The notes under the pieces are model-generated. The model made no database searches, was not told the DNA's origin, and saw nothing but the letters and a program-made list of their open reading frames with translations. This document shows positions 1 to 8,802 of a stretch of 64,000 bases of DNA, piece by piece. The DNA comes from Butyricimonas sp. Marseille-P3923. GTDB taxonomy: Bacteria; Bacteroidota; Bacteroidia; Bacteroidales; Marinifilaceae. The stretch covers positions 992,001-1,056,000 of the forward strand of contig NZ_FXXL01000006.1 in NCBI RefSeq assembly GCF_900184685.1, in the 5' to 3' direction. The first letter of the stretch is position 1; each line of letters begins with the position of its first letter. The position numbers and the translations under genes were made by a program.

Positions 1-1
1 T

Positions 2-2158
2 AAAAATGCGTTGACGCATCAATATTCAATTGCATTGAGGGGAGGAGGAGAGAAAACGAATTATTCATTTTCTTTTAATGCCTCCAATCAGGAAGGGCTT
101 TTTATAAATGATAAACTGGAGCGTTGTGGTGCTCGATTGTCTTTTGACACGGATGTAAACCAACGGATAAAGGCGGGGGCTTCGTTGGGATATACTTTTT
201 CGAAACAAAAACAAGGTGACTCGAGTGGCGACCAGGCATGGACAGAGCGTCCCGATATTCCTGTTTATTCAGATGGTAAATATACCCGGATAGATGCTTC
301 CTTGATTTACGGGTATGAAGCTTGGAATCCCAATCTTGTTGCTAAACGGAGGTTGGTACAAAATAAAACGGAATCTTATCAATTTATGGGGAGTTCTTAC
401 CTGGAGTACGAGGTCATCGAAAATTTGAAATTACACGGGGATATTAACATGAGTGTATTCCAAAGTAATGACGAGTCTTTTACCCCGAAAGCAGTTATGA
501 CCGAGATGATTGCTCCATGGTCTTCGCCATCAAAATCGATCTTGAATACGGGCGATTCGAGGATGGCTACTTCTTCAATTAATCTGCGGGCGGATTACCA
601 GTTTAGTTATGGAGCTCATCGGTTTAACGCGATGGTCGGGTATGGTTGGGATAGGACTTTTAATAGAAGTACTTCCAATGATTACGAAGATTTTCCGGAT
701 GATAACGTGCTGAATAATGTAAATTCGGCCGTTACCGCCACGGGGTGGTCGAGCGGCAAGGCTACAACGGGATTGAATTCCGTGTATGCCCGTGTCGGCT
801 ACGTGTACGCTGATAAATATCTTGCTGAATTTAACTTCCGTTCGGATGCTTCTTCTAAATTCGGTCCGAGCAATAAGAGAGGGTATTTCCCTTCTATTTC
901 GTTGGGATGGCGTGCGAATAAAGAGAATTTCATGAAACGATGGGATTGGATGAATGATTTGAAGTTACGCGTGAGTTATGGGCAAACGGGTTCGACGAAC
1001 GTGGAGGATTTTGCATATATCCAATTCTTTAACAGGGGATCAAAAGATTTGTGGGGTCAAGAATCGACAATCGGTTTAAAAGACGTGATGCCGAATAAAG
1101 ACGTGAAATGGGAGATGACTAGCGAGTATAATGTAGGTTTGGATTATAATTTCTGGAACTATCGTTTATATGGTAGTGTGGATTATTACAATCGTTATAC
1201 CGATGGAGCTTTAGCCCCTGCTCCGGCATCCTTGGAAAGTGGTTTTTCTACCTATACGGCAAACATGATTGATATGTCGAATCAAGGATTGGAAGTAGAG
1301 GTCGGTGGCGAAATTATTCGCAAAGGTGATTGGAGTTGGATGTCAACATTAAATGTCGCTTTCAATCGTAATAAAATTGAAAAATTGAATGGTGCAACTC
1401 TTGACGCTACCCAATCCCTTTTTTATGTAGAGGGGAAACCTGCCGGGATTATGAAAGGATACGTGGTAGAGAAGATTTTTCAGACCCAGGCAGAAGTCGA
1501 TGAATTGAATAGAATAGCCCAAGAGAAAGGATTTTCCTATTATTACCAGCAATACAGCGGTCCCGGTGATTATAAATTCAAGGATCTCAATGGGAACGGT
1601 ACAGTTTCTCCGGATGATTATGCCGTGATTGCTAATCCTGAACCGAATTTCTTCGGCGGTTTCTACAACTCTGTTAATTGGAGAAATCTGAATCTTTCGT
1701 TTATGTTTCAGTTTTCCGAAGGAGCGACGGCTTCTTACGAAACGTTGAGAATGGAAAATGGAACCATGGCGATGCAAAGTATCCAGAGGGAATTGTTCGG
1801 GAACACGTGGACACCTGAAAACACGAATGCCCGGTATGCCCGGCTTGTTCCCGGTTCTACGGATAATGTTATGCAGAATTCCGATCGATATGTATTCAAA
1901 ACGTCTTATTTGCGTTTGAAAAATATAACACTGTCGTATAATTTGCCGGTGGATGCATTGCGTCGTTTCAATTTGCAGAATGTACAATTGTTCGCGAGTG
2001 TATCAAACATATGGACTTGGACAAAGTGGCCGGGAATAGATCCGGAATCGGTTTCCGGCGGGGATCCTACCATGGGAGTAGGCGCCGGTAGTGTTTCAAA
2101 TATTGATCCCTATCCATTGAGTAAAACGTTCTCTTTCGGGGTTAAAATACAATTCTAA
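2..2158 (+). CDS. SusC/RagA-family TonB-dependent outer-membrane porin, C-terminal part
   Basis: The reading frame is open from base 2, so the start codon, signal peptide, carboxypeptidase-like domain and most of the plug lie before the window. What remains is about 718 residues of beta-barrel: many alternating aromatic strands, and an ending in FGVKIQF, the usual terminal phenylalanine recognised by the BAM machinery. In this family the barrel imports a large ligand using TonB energy with a SusD lid. The SusD gene follows 22 bp downstream, so the two are co-transcribed. An internal TTG at 11 is not taken as a start because homologous sequence continues upstream of it. The substrate cannot be read from the sequence. 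Two thioredoxin-like genes downstream suggest a protein or peptide ligand (inference). Confidence 0.93.
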   Translation, partial: KNALTHQYSIALRGGGEKTNYSFSFNASNQEGLFINDKLERCGARLSFDTDVNQRIKAGASLGYTFSKQKQGDSSGDQAWTERPDIPVYSDGKYTRIDASLIYGYEAWNPNLVAKRRLVQNKTESYQFMGSSYLEYEVIENLKLHGDINMSVFQSNDESFTPKAVMTEMIAPWSSPSKSILNTGDSRMATSSINLRADYQFSYGAHRFNAMVGYGWDRTFNRSTSNDYEDFPDDNVLNNVNSAVTATGWSSGKATTGLNSVYARVGYVYADKYLAEFNFRSDASSKFGPSNKRGYFPSISLGWRANKENFMKRWDWMNDLKLRVSYGQTGSTNVEDFAYIQFFNRGSKDLWGQESTIGLKDVMPNKDVKWEMTSEYNVGLDYNFWNYRLYGSVDYYNRYTDGALAPAPASLESGFSTYTANMIDMSNQGLEVEVGGEIIRKGDWSWMSTLNVAFNRNKIEKLNGATLDATQSLFYVEGKPAGIMKGYVVEKIFQTQAEVDELNRIAQEKGFSYYYQQYSGPGDYKFKDLNGNGTVSPDDYAVIANPEPNFFGGFYNSVNWRNLNLSFMFQFSEGATASYETLRMENGTMAMQSIQRELFGNTWTPENTNARYARLVPGSTDNVMQNSDRYVFKTSYLRLKNITLSYNLPVDALRRFNLQNVQLFASVSNIWTWTKWPGIDPESVSGGDPTMGVGAGSVSNIDPYPLSKTFSFGVKIQF

Positions 2159-2180
2159 GTAAAACGTTAATTATAATATC

Positions 2181-3806
2181 ATGAAAATACTATATAATAT
2201 TATTATTCTGGTGGCATTCTCGTTAGGAATGGGGGCTTGTGATCTTGCAGATAATATTGATGATATAAAGCCGCAGAATCAACAAAATAAGGATAACGTC
2301 ATGAGTGACTCTGCGAGCGCGGAAGCATTGTTGAGAAATGTTTACCAACAATGGAGAGCGGGAAATATGAAAGACGTGCGTAATCATTTGTTCTTGTCTT
2401 CCGGGGCTTTAGTGGCTCCGATAACGAGTTATTTTATGAGTGGGACATCTTTCCAGTCAAATAATGTACCTTATGATGATGGGGTGATCGTTGGGGTTTA
2501 CACTTCGTTATATAAGGTGGTGAATATGGCAAACGTGGTGAATGAGTTGCTGGAAGAAGGGAATGCTCCCGATTTGTCGGAGAAGCGTACAGAAGAAATG
2601 ATTGCCGAATGTCGTTTCCACCGGGCAATGGCACATTTTTATCTTTTGCGTTATTTCGGTCAATTTTATGATATGACGTCGAGTTATGGTGTTGTCGTGC
2701 GGGAAGAATCTTACCCGGATCACCAGGTGGCGACGGCTCGTTCGTCTGTCGCCGATGTGTATACTTCTATCTTTAAAGATTTGGATTATGCTATTGAAAA
2801 AGCCCCTGAATATGTTTCCTCGGACAAGCATTATTATATTTCCCGATTAGTGGCGAAAGCTCTGAAGGCAAAAGTTCTTTTAAATCAAGGGGATTATTCA
2901 ATGGCGGAAACAGTCGCCGGGGATATTCTGCGAGATGCCGGGAGATATGGTTATAGTCTGGAAAATCGTTACGATGATGTATTCGTGAATAGCTATAATT
3001 CAAAAGAAGTGTTTTTTGCTCTTTACGCTTATGGTTTCGAGGAAAGTTTTTCGGCAGGAGATATCGTGAGTAATACTACTTTCGGTAGTTATACCGAGAA
3101 AATTGCTCGACTGGAAGGTTGGCCGGAAGAGTGGGGATTTGATATTGAAACCGGATATGGTTATGATGAACGTTTCGGGTATGTCTATCGAGCAGAAGGA
3201 CCGAATATGGTGGGAGGTTCAGGAGAAGAAGAACCATCACCTTGGCCGGAACCGGAACCAGAACCGGAACCAGAGCCTTTGCCTGATGTATATGCGTTAA
3301 CAGACGATGAAATGCTGCCGGATGGTGAAGGAACTATGGAGCCGGATGGAGAGGGGGCTCCCGGTTGGATTACTCCGGGAGTGGTAAAAAGAAACCATAA
3401 ATATCCCTATCGAGATATGCTTGATGGAGAGAAGGGGAACACGTATTTTTATTTGCGATTGGCAGAAATTTATTATATCCATGCCGAAGCGGCCGCGCGA
3501 AATAATCATTTCGATCCCGCGCGGAATAGTTTGAAAGAGGTATTGAATTTCGAGAGAGCCTACGTTTATCCGCAGGAAATTGAAGAGGTTCCTGATAATG
3601 AAATGTTAGAGTATATCCGTAAAAATAAATGGCTGGAGTTGTTTGCCGAGAATAATGAAGAATGGTTTGATATGATCCGGTATCACAAAGCCGGAGATTT
3701 AAATATAACAGATGTAAAGAGTACGATTACGAGTGACCGACAATTTATATTTCCGATACCGAAAAGTGCTTTGGCAGGAAATAATCTGTTGGTGCAAAAT
3801 CCTTGA
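2181..3806 (+). CDS. SusD/RagB-family surface lipoprotein with Pro-Glu insert
   Basis: 541 residues. The signal peptide ends in a lipobox (GMGAC, Cys20), so this should be a surface lipoprotein that caps the SusC barrel and binds ligand. Typical SusD features are visible: helical TPR-like segments in the first half, LRLAEIYYIHAEAAAR near residue 425-440, and the C-terminal motif KNKWLELFAENNEEWFDMIR that anchors the family. The odd part is residues about 345-395, an acidic, proline-rich stretch with PEPEPEPEPEPLP at 356-368, encoded by near-perfect CCGGAA/CCAGAA hexamers. SusD proteins normally have no such linker. It may be a flexible surface loop and is prone to slippage. Start chosen at the ATG that gives the lipoprotein signal. 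Confidence 0.93.
   Translation: MKILYNIIILVAFSLGMGACDLADNIDDIKPQNQQNKDNVMSDSASAEALLRNVYQQWRAGNMKDVRNHLFLSSGALVAPITSYFMSGTSFQSNNVPYDDGVIVGVYTSLYKVVNMANVVNELLEEGNAPDLSEKRTEEMIAECRFHRAMAHFYLLRYFGQFYDMTSSYGVVVREESYPDHQVATARSSVADVYTSIFKDLDYAIEKAPEYVSSDKHYYISRLVAKALKAKVLLNQGDYSMAETVAGDILRDAGRYGYSLENRYDDVFVNSYNSKEVFFALYAYGFEESFSAGDIVSNTTFGSYTEKIARLEGWPEEWGFDIETGYGYDERFGYVYRAEGPNMVGGSGEEEPSPWPEPEPEPEPEPLPDVYALTDDEMLPDGEGTMEPDGEGAPGWITPGVVKRNHKYPYRDMLDGEKGNTYFYLRLAEIYYIHAEAAARNNHFDPARNSLKEVLNFERAYVYPQEIEEVPDNEMLEYIRKNKWLELFAENNEEWFDMIRYHKAGDLNITDVKSTITSDRQFIFPIPKSALAGNNLLVQNP
3246..3284 (+). repeat. In-frame hexamer repeat encoding Pro-Glu in susD
   Basis: CCGGAA / CCAGAA hexamers alternate about five times inside the SusD reading frame and encode a PEPEPEPEPEPLP run. 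The unit is a multiple of three, so copy-number change would alter loop length without a frameshift. Confidence 0.85.
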
Positions 3807-3834
3807 TATGTATTATTAATTTAATTTATAGAAG

Positions 3835-5109
3835 ATGATGAAAAGATTATTTTTAACATTAGTAGGTGTCCTGTTATTTTTTGAAGGCTTTTGTCAATAT
3901 GGGCTTGCTGAGCCGGAAAAAGATGATGCAGTGGCTCCCGCAAAGTTCTTTATGCAGAAATTAGTACCGGATGATAAGAAAGGTTTTGTAATTAAAGGGG
4001 AAATAAGTAATAGTAAAGACGGGTTGAAAGTATGGTTGCTTAATGATCTGGCTTGGCCGGCACAGAAAGGAGATAGTGCGGTGATTAAGAACGGGAAATT
4101 TGAGTTGTCCGGTTATGTGGAAAACCCCGTATTGGTGAAGATTATTATTGACACGAAACCCGATGGTCCGGACAGCCCGGATCGGTTGTTGGGAACGGCA
4201 TTTTTTCTTGAAAATTCGGAAATAACTTACTCCGGAGATATAAATACTCTGGAAACATATTTTTACAATCCGGATGCTAAGGATAAAGTTCCCGCGAAAA
4301 TTGCAGGCTCAAAAGAAGATGAGCTTTATCGTCGTTATAAAAGTGAGGAAACTCTTTTGAGAGCAAAGTACACGGCGGTGAATGACAAGTATCATGATCT
4401 GTTTGAAGAGAAGAAAATTGAAGAGGCTATCCCTGTAGCAAAGCAAGTTTTGGAGGCTCGGGCTGATATGCGGGCACTTCGATTGAAGTATATCAGACAA
4501 TATCCTGGTAGTGGTGTCGCGAACGAGCAATTAATCTGGCTCATTTATCAAGCCCAGTATATTGATTTTACCAAGAAGCAACTTGACCAACTGGAAAGTT
4601 TGATGGTGAAAGCTAATCCTAATAGAGCGGGAGAGTTGAAAGAAATGTTTGCACGTGCGAAGCAAACTGCATTGGGAGAGAAATTCATGGATTTGGAATT
4701 GATGTTGCCTAATGGTAAGATGGCAAAAATGTCTGAATTTATTCCCAAAGGAAAATATGTTTTATTAGACTTTTGGTTTTCAGGTTGTGGACCTTGCCGG
4801 GCAGAGATCCCTCATTTGAAAGAAGTGTACGAGAAATATAAGGATAAAGGTTTTACTATTTTGAGTATCGCGGCAGAACCGAACAAGGAAGATTGGTTGA
4901 AAGCTTTGAAAGAGGAGAATATGCCTTGGAGTCATTTGTATGACGGTGATCCTTCCGTGTATGAAGGACCTGTTTGTACTCATTATAATATTGGGGGGTT
5001 CCCAACAACGATTTTGTTGGATAAAGAGGGAAGATTCTTTAAAACAGATTTACGAGGACTGCATCTTGATATAGCATTGCAAGAGTTATTTGGCGGACCG
5101 TCCAAGTAA
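3835..5109 (+). CDS. TlpA-type thioredoxin with N-terminal DUF4369-like domain
   Basis: 424 residues. A signal peptide (hydrophobic residues 4-20) is followed by a beta-rich N-terminal domain of the DUF4369 type (about 45-150: KGFVIKGEISN, LKVWLLND). A helical linker and a C-terminal AhpC/TSA-thioredoxin domain (about 285-420) come next, with the redox pair Cys318-Gly-Pro-Cys321 in WFSGCGPCRAEIP and the cis-Pro region GGFPTTILLDKEG. The family acts in the periplasm as a thiol-disulfide reductase; its partner is unknown. The gene lies 28 bp after susD, so it belongs to the SusCD transcript. Co-occurrence with SusCD suggests it reduces imported cystine-containing substrate or matures a locus protein (inference). 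ATG at 3835 or 3838 are both possible starts. Confidence 0.9.
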   Translation: MMKRLFLTLVGVLLFFEGFCQYGLAEPEKDDAVAPAKFFMQKLVPDDKKGFVIKGEISNSKDGLKVWLLNDLAWPAQKGDSAVIKNGKFELSGYVENPVLVKIIIDTKPDGPDSPDRLLGTAFFLENSEITYSGDINTLETYFYNPDAKDKVPAKIAGSKEDELYRRYKSEETLLRAKYTAVNDKYHDLFEEKKIEEAIPVAKQVLEARADMRALRLKYIRQYPGSGVANEQLIWLIYQAQYIDFTKKQLDQLESLMVKANPNRAGELKEMFARAKQTALGEKFMDLELMLPNGKMAKMSEFIPKGKYVLLDFWFSGCGPCRAEIPHLKEVYEKYKDKGFTILSIAAEPNKEDWLKALKEENMPWSHLYDGDPSVYEGPVCTHYNIGGFPTTILLDKEGRFFKTDLRGLHLDIALQELFGGPSK

Positions 5110-5136
5110 GAAGTTTGAGAGGTTGTGAGGCAAATG

Positions 5137-5180
5137 AGGCTGTCCGGAAAAGTACCTTATACTTGCTTTTCGGACAGCCT
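5137..5180 (+). terminator. Strong hairpin after the first SusCD-thioredoxin operon
   Basis: Arms 5137-5152 (AGGCTGTCCGGAAAAG) and 5166-5180 (CTTTTCGGACAGCCT) pair with a single bulged base. No long T tract follows, so it could be a terminator, an attenuator or a 3'-end stabiliser. It separates the TlpA gene from the next thioredoxin gene. Confidence 0.6.
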
Positions 5181-5212
5181 TATAGCGTTAAATTGATAAG
5201 TTAATTTTTTAT

Positions 5213-6418
5213 ATGAAGAAACTAATTTTGATTTGGCTTTTGTTATTGACTTGCTTTTCCGTAAGTGTGGCTCAAGATTCCGGAATCCGGTTTGAGCAGA
5301 CAAAAAAATGGAAACAGATCGTGAGTAAAGCGAAAAAGGAAAAGAAACTTATTTTCGTGGATTGCTACACGGATTGGTGTGGTCCTTGTAAAATAATGGC
5401 TCATTCCGTATTTACACAAGACTCGGTAGGGGGCTTCTTTAATCAGTATTTTGTAAATGCAAAATTCGAGATGGAGAGGGATGAGGATGGTAAGATGCTT
5501 AGGAGCAAGTACAGGGTTGAAGCTTATCCTACTCTTTTATTTATCGACCCCGTGACGCAAGAAGAAGTGATGCGTGTAGTTGGAATGAGGACTGCTGATG
5601 CTTTACTTCTTTACGCGGCGATAGCTATGGATCCGGAACATGAAAAAAATACGGCAGGGCTGAAGAAGCGTTATCTTGCGGGGGATAGGGATGTTGATTT
5701 TTTGAAGCATTATTACCGTGTATTGGAAGAATCCATTTTACCCGAAAAGGAAAAGATAGCTAAAGAGTTTTTGGATTCGGCTGATATCGAGCGTTTGGTT
5801 GCCAAAGAGAATTGGGATATGTTTGTCCAATATATTAATGACCCGTTAGCAAAACCTTTTCGTGTAATTATGGCAAACCGGGAACGATTTTATGGAGAGT
5901 TGGGACAACGTGCGGTGGATTATAAATTAGAATACACGATAGAAGATGCTGCTGATGAGTTGATTAATTGGACGCCCGAAAAAGGGGATTTTAATGTGAT
6001 GCGTAATGAAAAATTTATTCAATTCCTGAAATCTGTCGATAGTCCTGTTGTTCCGGGGGTATTGGCGAGTCTTTATGCTTCCGGTTGTGTACGTGAAGGG
6101 GATTATCAAGGATTGGTAAATAATATTCGGAATGCGCTCGAATATAATCTATTCAGAGGAAATAAAGAAAAAAAGTTTTTGGAGAGGAATGTAAAGGTTC
6201 TTGAGAATTGTACGGATCGCTCGTTGATTCGTGACGTGGTTCGTTTGTTGGATGAAAAATGCGGGCAGGCTATGACGTGTTACGGGAAAGCTGATTTAAT
6301 GAAATTGAAAGCCGTTTTGCAATTGCAGATGGGGGACGAAGCCGGGGCGCAACAGAGTAAAGAACAAGAGGCGAAATTCCGGGCGGAAGGAGATGAACGA
6401 GGTGAGTGGATGGATTAA
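5213..6418 (+). CDS. Secreted thioredoxin-family protein with long helical C-terminus
   Basis: 401 residues. A signal peptide (MKKLILIWLLLLTCFSVSVA) is followed by a thioredoxin fold in residues 25-140, with the active-site motif DWCGPCK at Cys56/Cys59 and a cis-Pro region AYPTLLFID. The remaining 260 residues look helical and charged (EDAADELINW, MTCYGKADLMKLKAVLQLQMGDEAGAQQ), resembling the TPR-like tail of many Bacteroidetes thioredoxin-family proteins. It is probably periplasmic and a reductase or holdase. It lies 103 bp after the previous gene behind a hairpin, so it may be partly uncoupled from the SusCD transcript. I recognise the thioredoxin domain clearly; the role of the tail is unknown. 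Confidence 0.85.
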   Translation: MKKLILIWLLLLTCFSVSVAQDSGIRFEQTKKWKQIVSKAKKEKKLIFVDCYTDWCGPCKIMAHSVFTQDSVGGFFNQYFVNAKFEMERDEDGKMLRSKYRVEAYPTLLFIDPVTQEEVMRVVGMRTADALLLYAAIAMDPEHEKNTAGLKKRYLAGDRDVDFLKHYYRVLEESILPEKEKIAKEFLDSADIERLVAKENWDMFVQYINDPLAKPFRVIMANRERFYGELGQRAVDYKLEYTIEDAADELINWTPEKGDFNVMRNEKFIQFLKSVDSPVVPGVLASLYASGCVREGDYQGLVNNIRNALEYNLFRGNKEKKFLERNVKVLENCTDRSLIRDVVRLLDEKCGQAMTCYGKADLMKLKAVLQLQMGDEAGAQQSKEQEAKFRAEGDERGEWMD

Positions 6419-6503
6419 TTTGTACTTTGTGCAAGTCTATCTGGGGTGTCTAATATGAATGGACAGCCTTTTTCGTGCTTTCATAAGATTTATTCTTTAA
6501 AAA

Positions 6504-6534
6504 TTGACATCCTGCCGTAAACTTTGTACTTTCG
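6504..6534 (+). promoter_or_regulatory. Candidate promoter for tsaC
   Basis: TTGACA at 6504-6509 and TACTTTCG at 6527-6534 (one mismatch to the Bacteroidetes TAnnTTTG box) with 17 bp between, 28 bp before the tsaC ATG. Confidence 0.5.
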
Positions 6535-6561
6535 TCCCCATCTATATTAGAATCAGGTTTC

Positions 6562-7137
6562 ATGAATGATGAAAAACTAAAAGAAGAAGTTCGCAAGGCT
6601 TGCGAAATCTTACGAAACGGTGGGGTAATTCTTTACCCGACGGACACGATATGGGGTATCGGCTGTGATGCGACGAACGAGGACGCCGTGAAAAAGGTGT
6701 ACGAGTTGAAGCACCGGGAAGACTCCAAGGCCATGTTGGTTTTGTTGGATGATGTCGGGAAATTGGCTTCTTATGTGACAGTACCGGATATCGCTTACGA
6801 TTTATTAGAGGTGAATGACAAACCGATGACGGTTATTTACCCGGGTGCGAAGAATATGGCAAAGAATCTGATCGCGACGGATGGAACAATCGGCATCCGG
6901 ATCACCTCGGAGGCTTTCACGAAAGCGTTGCTTTACCGTTTCCATAGACCCATCGTGTCAACTTCCGCGAACATCAGTGGTGAGCCTTCCCCGAAGTGTT
7001 TTGCCGAGATCAGCGACGCCGTGAAAGCGGCAGTGGATCACGTGGTGGATTACCGTCAGGGAGAAACCGCTAATCCCGCCCCTTCCAGTATCATCAAGCT
7101 GGGTGCGGGCGGAGAAATCCAAATCATCAGAAAATAA
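6562..7137 (+). CDS. tsaC: L-threonylcarbamoyladenylate synthase (YrdC/Sua5 family)
   Basis: 191 residues, the length of a single-domain YrdC protein without the Sua5 extension. It carries the family signatures GGVILYPTDTIWGIGCDA near residue 20-36, the lysine-rich KHREDSKAMLVLL segment (about 50-62), GTIGIRI and STSANISGEPSP (about 133-144). In this family the enzyme makes threonylcarbamoyl-AMP from threonine, bicarbonate and ATP in the cytoplasm for the t6A37 modification of ANN-decoding tRNAs. The next gene is tsaB, part of the complex that transfers this intermediate to tRNA, which supports the assignment. Confidence 0.95.
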   Translation: MNDEKLKEEVRKACEILRNGGVILYPTDTIWGIGCDATNEDAVKKVYELKHREDSKAMLVLLDDVGKLASYVTVPDIAYDLLEVNDKPMTVIYPGAKNMAKNLIATDGTIGIRITSEAFTKALLYRFHRPIVSTSANISGEPSPKCFAEISDAVKAAVDHVVDYRQGETANPAPSSIIKLGAGGEIQIIRK

Positions 7138-7170
7138 TAATCCGAATTTTGGAAGTTGTGGATGGCATTC

Positions 7171-7201
7171 ATTTTCAATTTTCAATTTTCAATTTTCAAT
7201 T
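7171..7201 (+). repeat. TTTTCAA heptamer leader before tsaB
   Basis: The heptamer TTTTCAA is repeated four times and ends 5 bp before the tsaB ATG. Similar leaders precede the S41 protease gene (13557-13588) and the first MutS-like gene (34311-34340). The leader may act as an unstructured A/T-rich translation-initiation region (inference). Confidence 0.8.
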
Positions 7202-7206
7202 GTTTT

Positions 7207-7893
7207 ATGGCTTTAATTTTAAATATCGATACGTCCACGGATATTTGCTCCGTGGCAATAGCCCGGGAGGGGAAGGTGATCGCGTTGAAAGAGAATAACG
7301 AGGGTTTCAATCATTCTACTTTATTAGGCGTGTACGTGGATGATTTGCTGAAGGAAAACAGTTTGACCGCGAATGATCTGGATGCGGTTGCCGTGAGTAT
7401 GGGACCCGGTTCATACACGGGGTTGCGTATAGGGGTTTCTTTAGCCAAGGGAATCTGTTTCGGTGCGGGCAAGCCCTTGATAGCCGTGAGTACCTTGGAA
7501 GCTCTGGCGAATGTCATTGCCGCGGGAAAAAGCGAAGAAGGATATTATTGCCCGATGATTGATGCTCGTCGCATGGAAGTGTACACGGCGGTTTTTGACC
7601 GGGAGGGGATTGCCGTGAGGGATATTCATGCCGAAGTAATAGAGGAGGGTGCGTTTGCCGATTTGTTGGATGGGCATAAGATGTTTTTCTTCGGGAACGG
7701 GAGTGATAAGGTAAAGGAGGTTATACGCCACCCGAATGCTGAATTTATTCCGGGGGTAGAAACTTCCGCGGCTAATATGACACTGCTTGCCGAACGGAAA
7801 TTCGAGGCGGGCGATTTCGAGGATGTGGCTTACTTTGAGCCTTTTTATTTGAAGGATTTCGTGGCTACCGTGCCGAAGCGAAAAGTTTTGTGA
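7207..7893 (+). CDS. tsaB: tRNA threonylcarbamoyladenosine complex subunit TsaB
   Basis: 228 residues from the ATG at 7207. The frame is open further upstream, but that part is the low-complexity TTTTCAA leader, so the longer start is rejected. The N-terminus MALILNIDTSTDICSVAIA, then SMGPGSYTGLRIGVSLAKG and STLEALA, are hallmark sequences of the ASKHA-fold TsaB (YeaZ). TsaB is a catalytically inactive paralogue that scaffolds TsaD in t6A synthesis. It follows tsaC by 69 bp in the same direction, so the two t6A genes are probably co-expressed. The methyltransferase gene starts 15 bp after its stop. Confidence 0.94.
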   Translation: MALILNIDTSTDICSVAIAREGKVIALKENNEGFNHSTLLGVYVDDLLKENSLTANDLDAVAVSMGPGSYTGLRIGVSLAKGICFGAGKPLIAVSTLEALANVIAAGKSEEGYYCPMIDARRMEVYTAVFDREGIAVRDIHAEVIEEGAFADLLDGHKMFFFGNGSDKVKEVIRHPNAEFIPGVETSAANMTLLAERKFEAGDFEDVAYFEPFYLKDFVATVPKRKVL

Positions 7894-7908
7894 TAAAAAT
7901 TATTTGTG

Positions 7909-8790
7909 ATGAATATAAAATTACTGAACCCGTCGCATTGGACGGATTACGAGTTGATAGATAGTGGTGCTTTCGAGAAATTGGAGCGTTTCGGACGTTA
8001 CGTGATAGCACGACCGGAGCCGCAGGCTATATGGAATAAATCGCTTTCCGACGAGGAATGGCATCAACGGGCGGATGCTTATTTCAAGAAAGACAAGAAG
8101 AACGAGGATCGGGGAGAGTGGGTTTGCAAACCGAAAATGTTACAGCAGTGGTTCGTGAACTACCGGTACGGGGATATGGCTCTCCGGATGCGCTTGGGGT
8201 TGACTTCTTTCAAGCACGTGGGGATATTTCCGGAACAGGCGGAGAACTGGGATTTTATATTCGAGCAAGTGAAACGGATTGGCACGGGGGCGAAAGTGCT
8301 GAACTTGTTTGCTTACACGGGAGGGGCTACTTTAGCTGCGAAGAGTGCGGGGGCGGATGTTACTCACGTCGATTCGGTGAAACCCGTGGTGTCTTGGGCA
8401 CGGGAAAACATGGAAGCCTCCGGTTTGGACGGGGTGCGTTGGATCGTGGAGGATGCTTTGAAATTCGTGCATCGGGAAGTGCGACGAGGGAAAAAATATA
8501 ACGGGATTATTCTTGATCCGCCTGCCTATGGACGCGGTGCGAATGGCGAGAAATGGGTACTCGAGGAGAATATAAACGAATTGATAACCCTTTGTGGTCA
8601 GTTGTTGGAACCGACGAACAGCTTTTTGGTGTTGAATTTATACTCTATGGGACTGTCAGCCTTATTAGCCAGAAGCGTGGTGCGCCAGTTGGTCGGGGAA
8701 TGTCGTGGCGAACAATTCGGTGAATTGTATTTTACCGATTCATTTGAAAAAGCGTTACCGTTGGGGGTGTATTATAGATTATGGCGTTAA
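7909..8790 (+). CDS. Class I SAM-dependent methyltransferase, RlmI/RlmK-like
   Basis: 293 residues from ATG 7909 (a GTG one codon earlier is less likely). It has the SAM-binding motif VLNLFAYTGGATLAAKSAGA (about residue 125), an acidic motif II (THVDSVKPVVSWA) and the catalytic-loop motif ILDPPAYGRG (about 200). A DPPAYGRG-type motif is characteristic of 23S rRNA cytosine-C5 methyltransferases related to RlmI/RlmK, although the PUA domain of RlmI is absent here. It probably modifies rRNA or tRNA bases in the cytoplasm; the exact target cannot be deduced. It lies 15 bp after tsaB and continues the translation-related operon. Confidence 0.85.
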   Translation: MNIKLLNPSHWTDYELIDSGAFEKLERFGRYVIARPEPQAIWNKSLSDEEWHQRADAYFKKDKKNEDRGEWVCKPKMLQQWFVNYRYGDMALRMRLGLTSFKHVGIFPEQAENWDFIFEQVKRIGTGAKVLNLFAYTGGATLAAKSAGADVTHVDSVKPVVSWARENMEASGLDGVRWIVEDALKFVHREVRRGKKYNGIILDPPAYGRGANGEKWVLEENINELITLCGQLLEPTNSFLVLNLYSMGLSALLARSVVRQLVGECRGEQFGELYFTDSFEKALPLGVYYRLWR

Positions 8791-8802
8791 TAAGAAGAAG
8801 TT

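Noticed and set aside
8058-8501. 147-residue frame inside the methyltransferase gene
   Set aside because: It overlaps the SAM-binding motif of the real gene in another frame.
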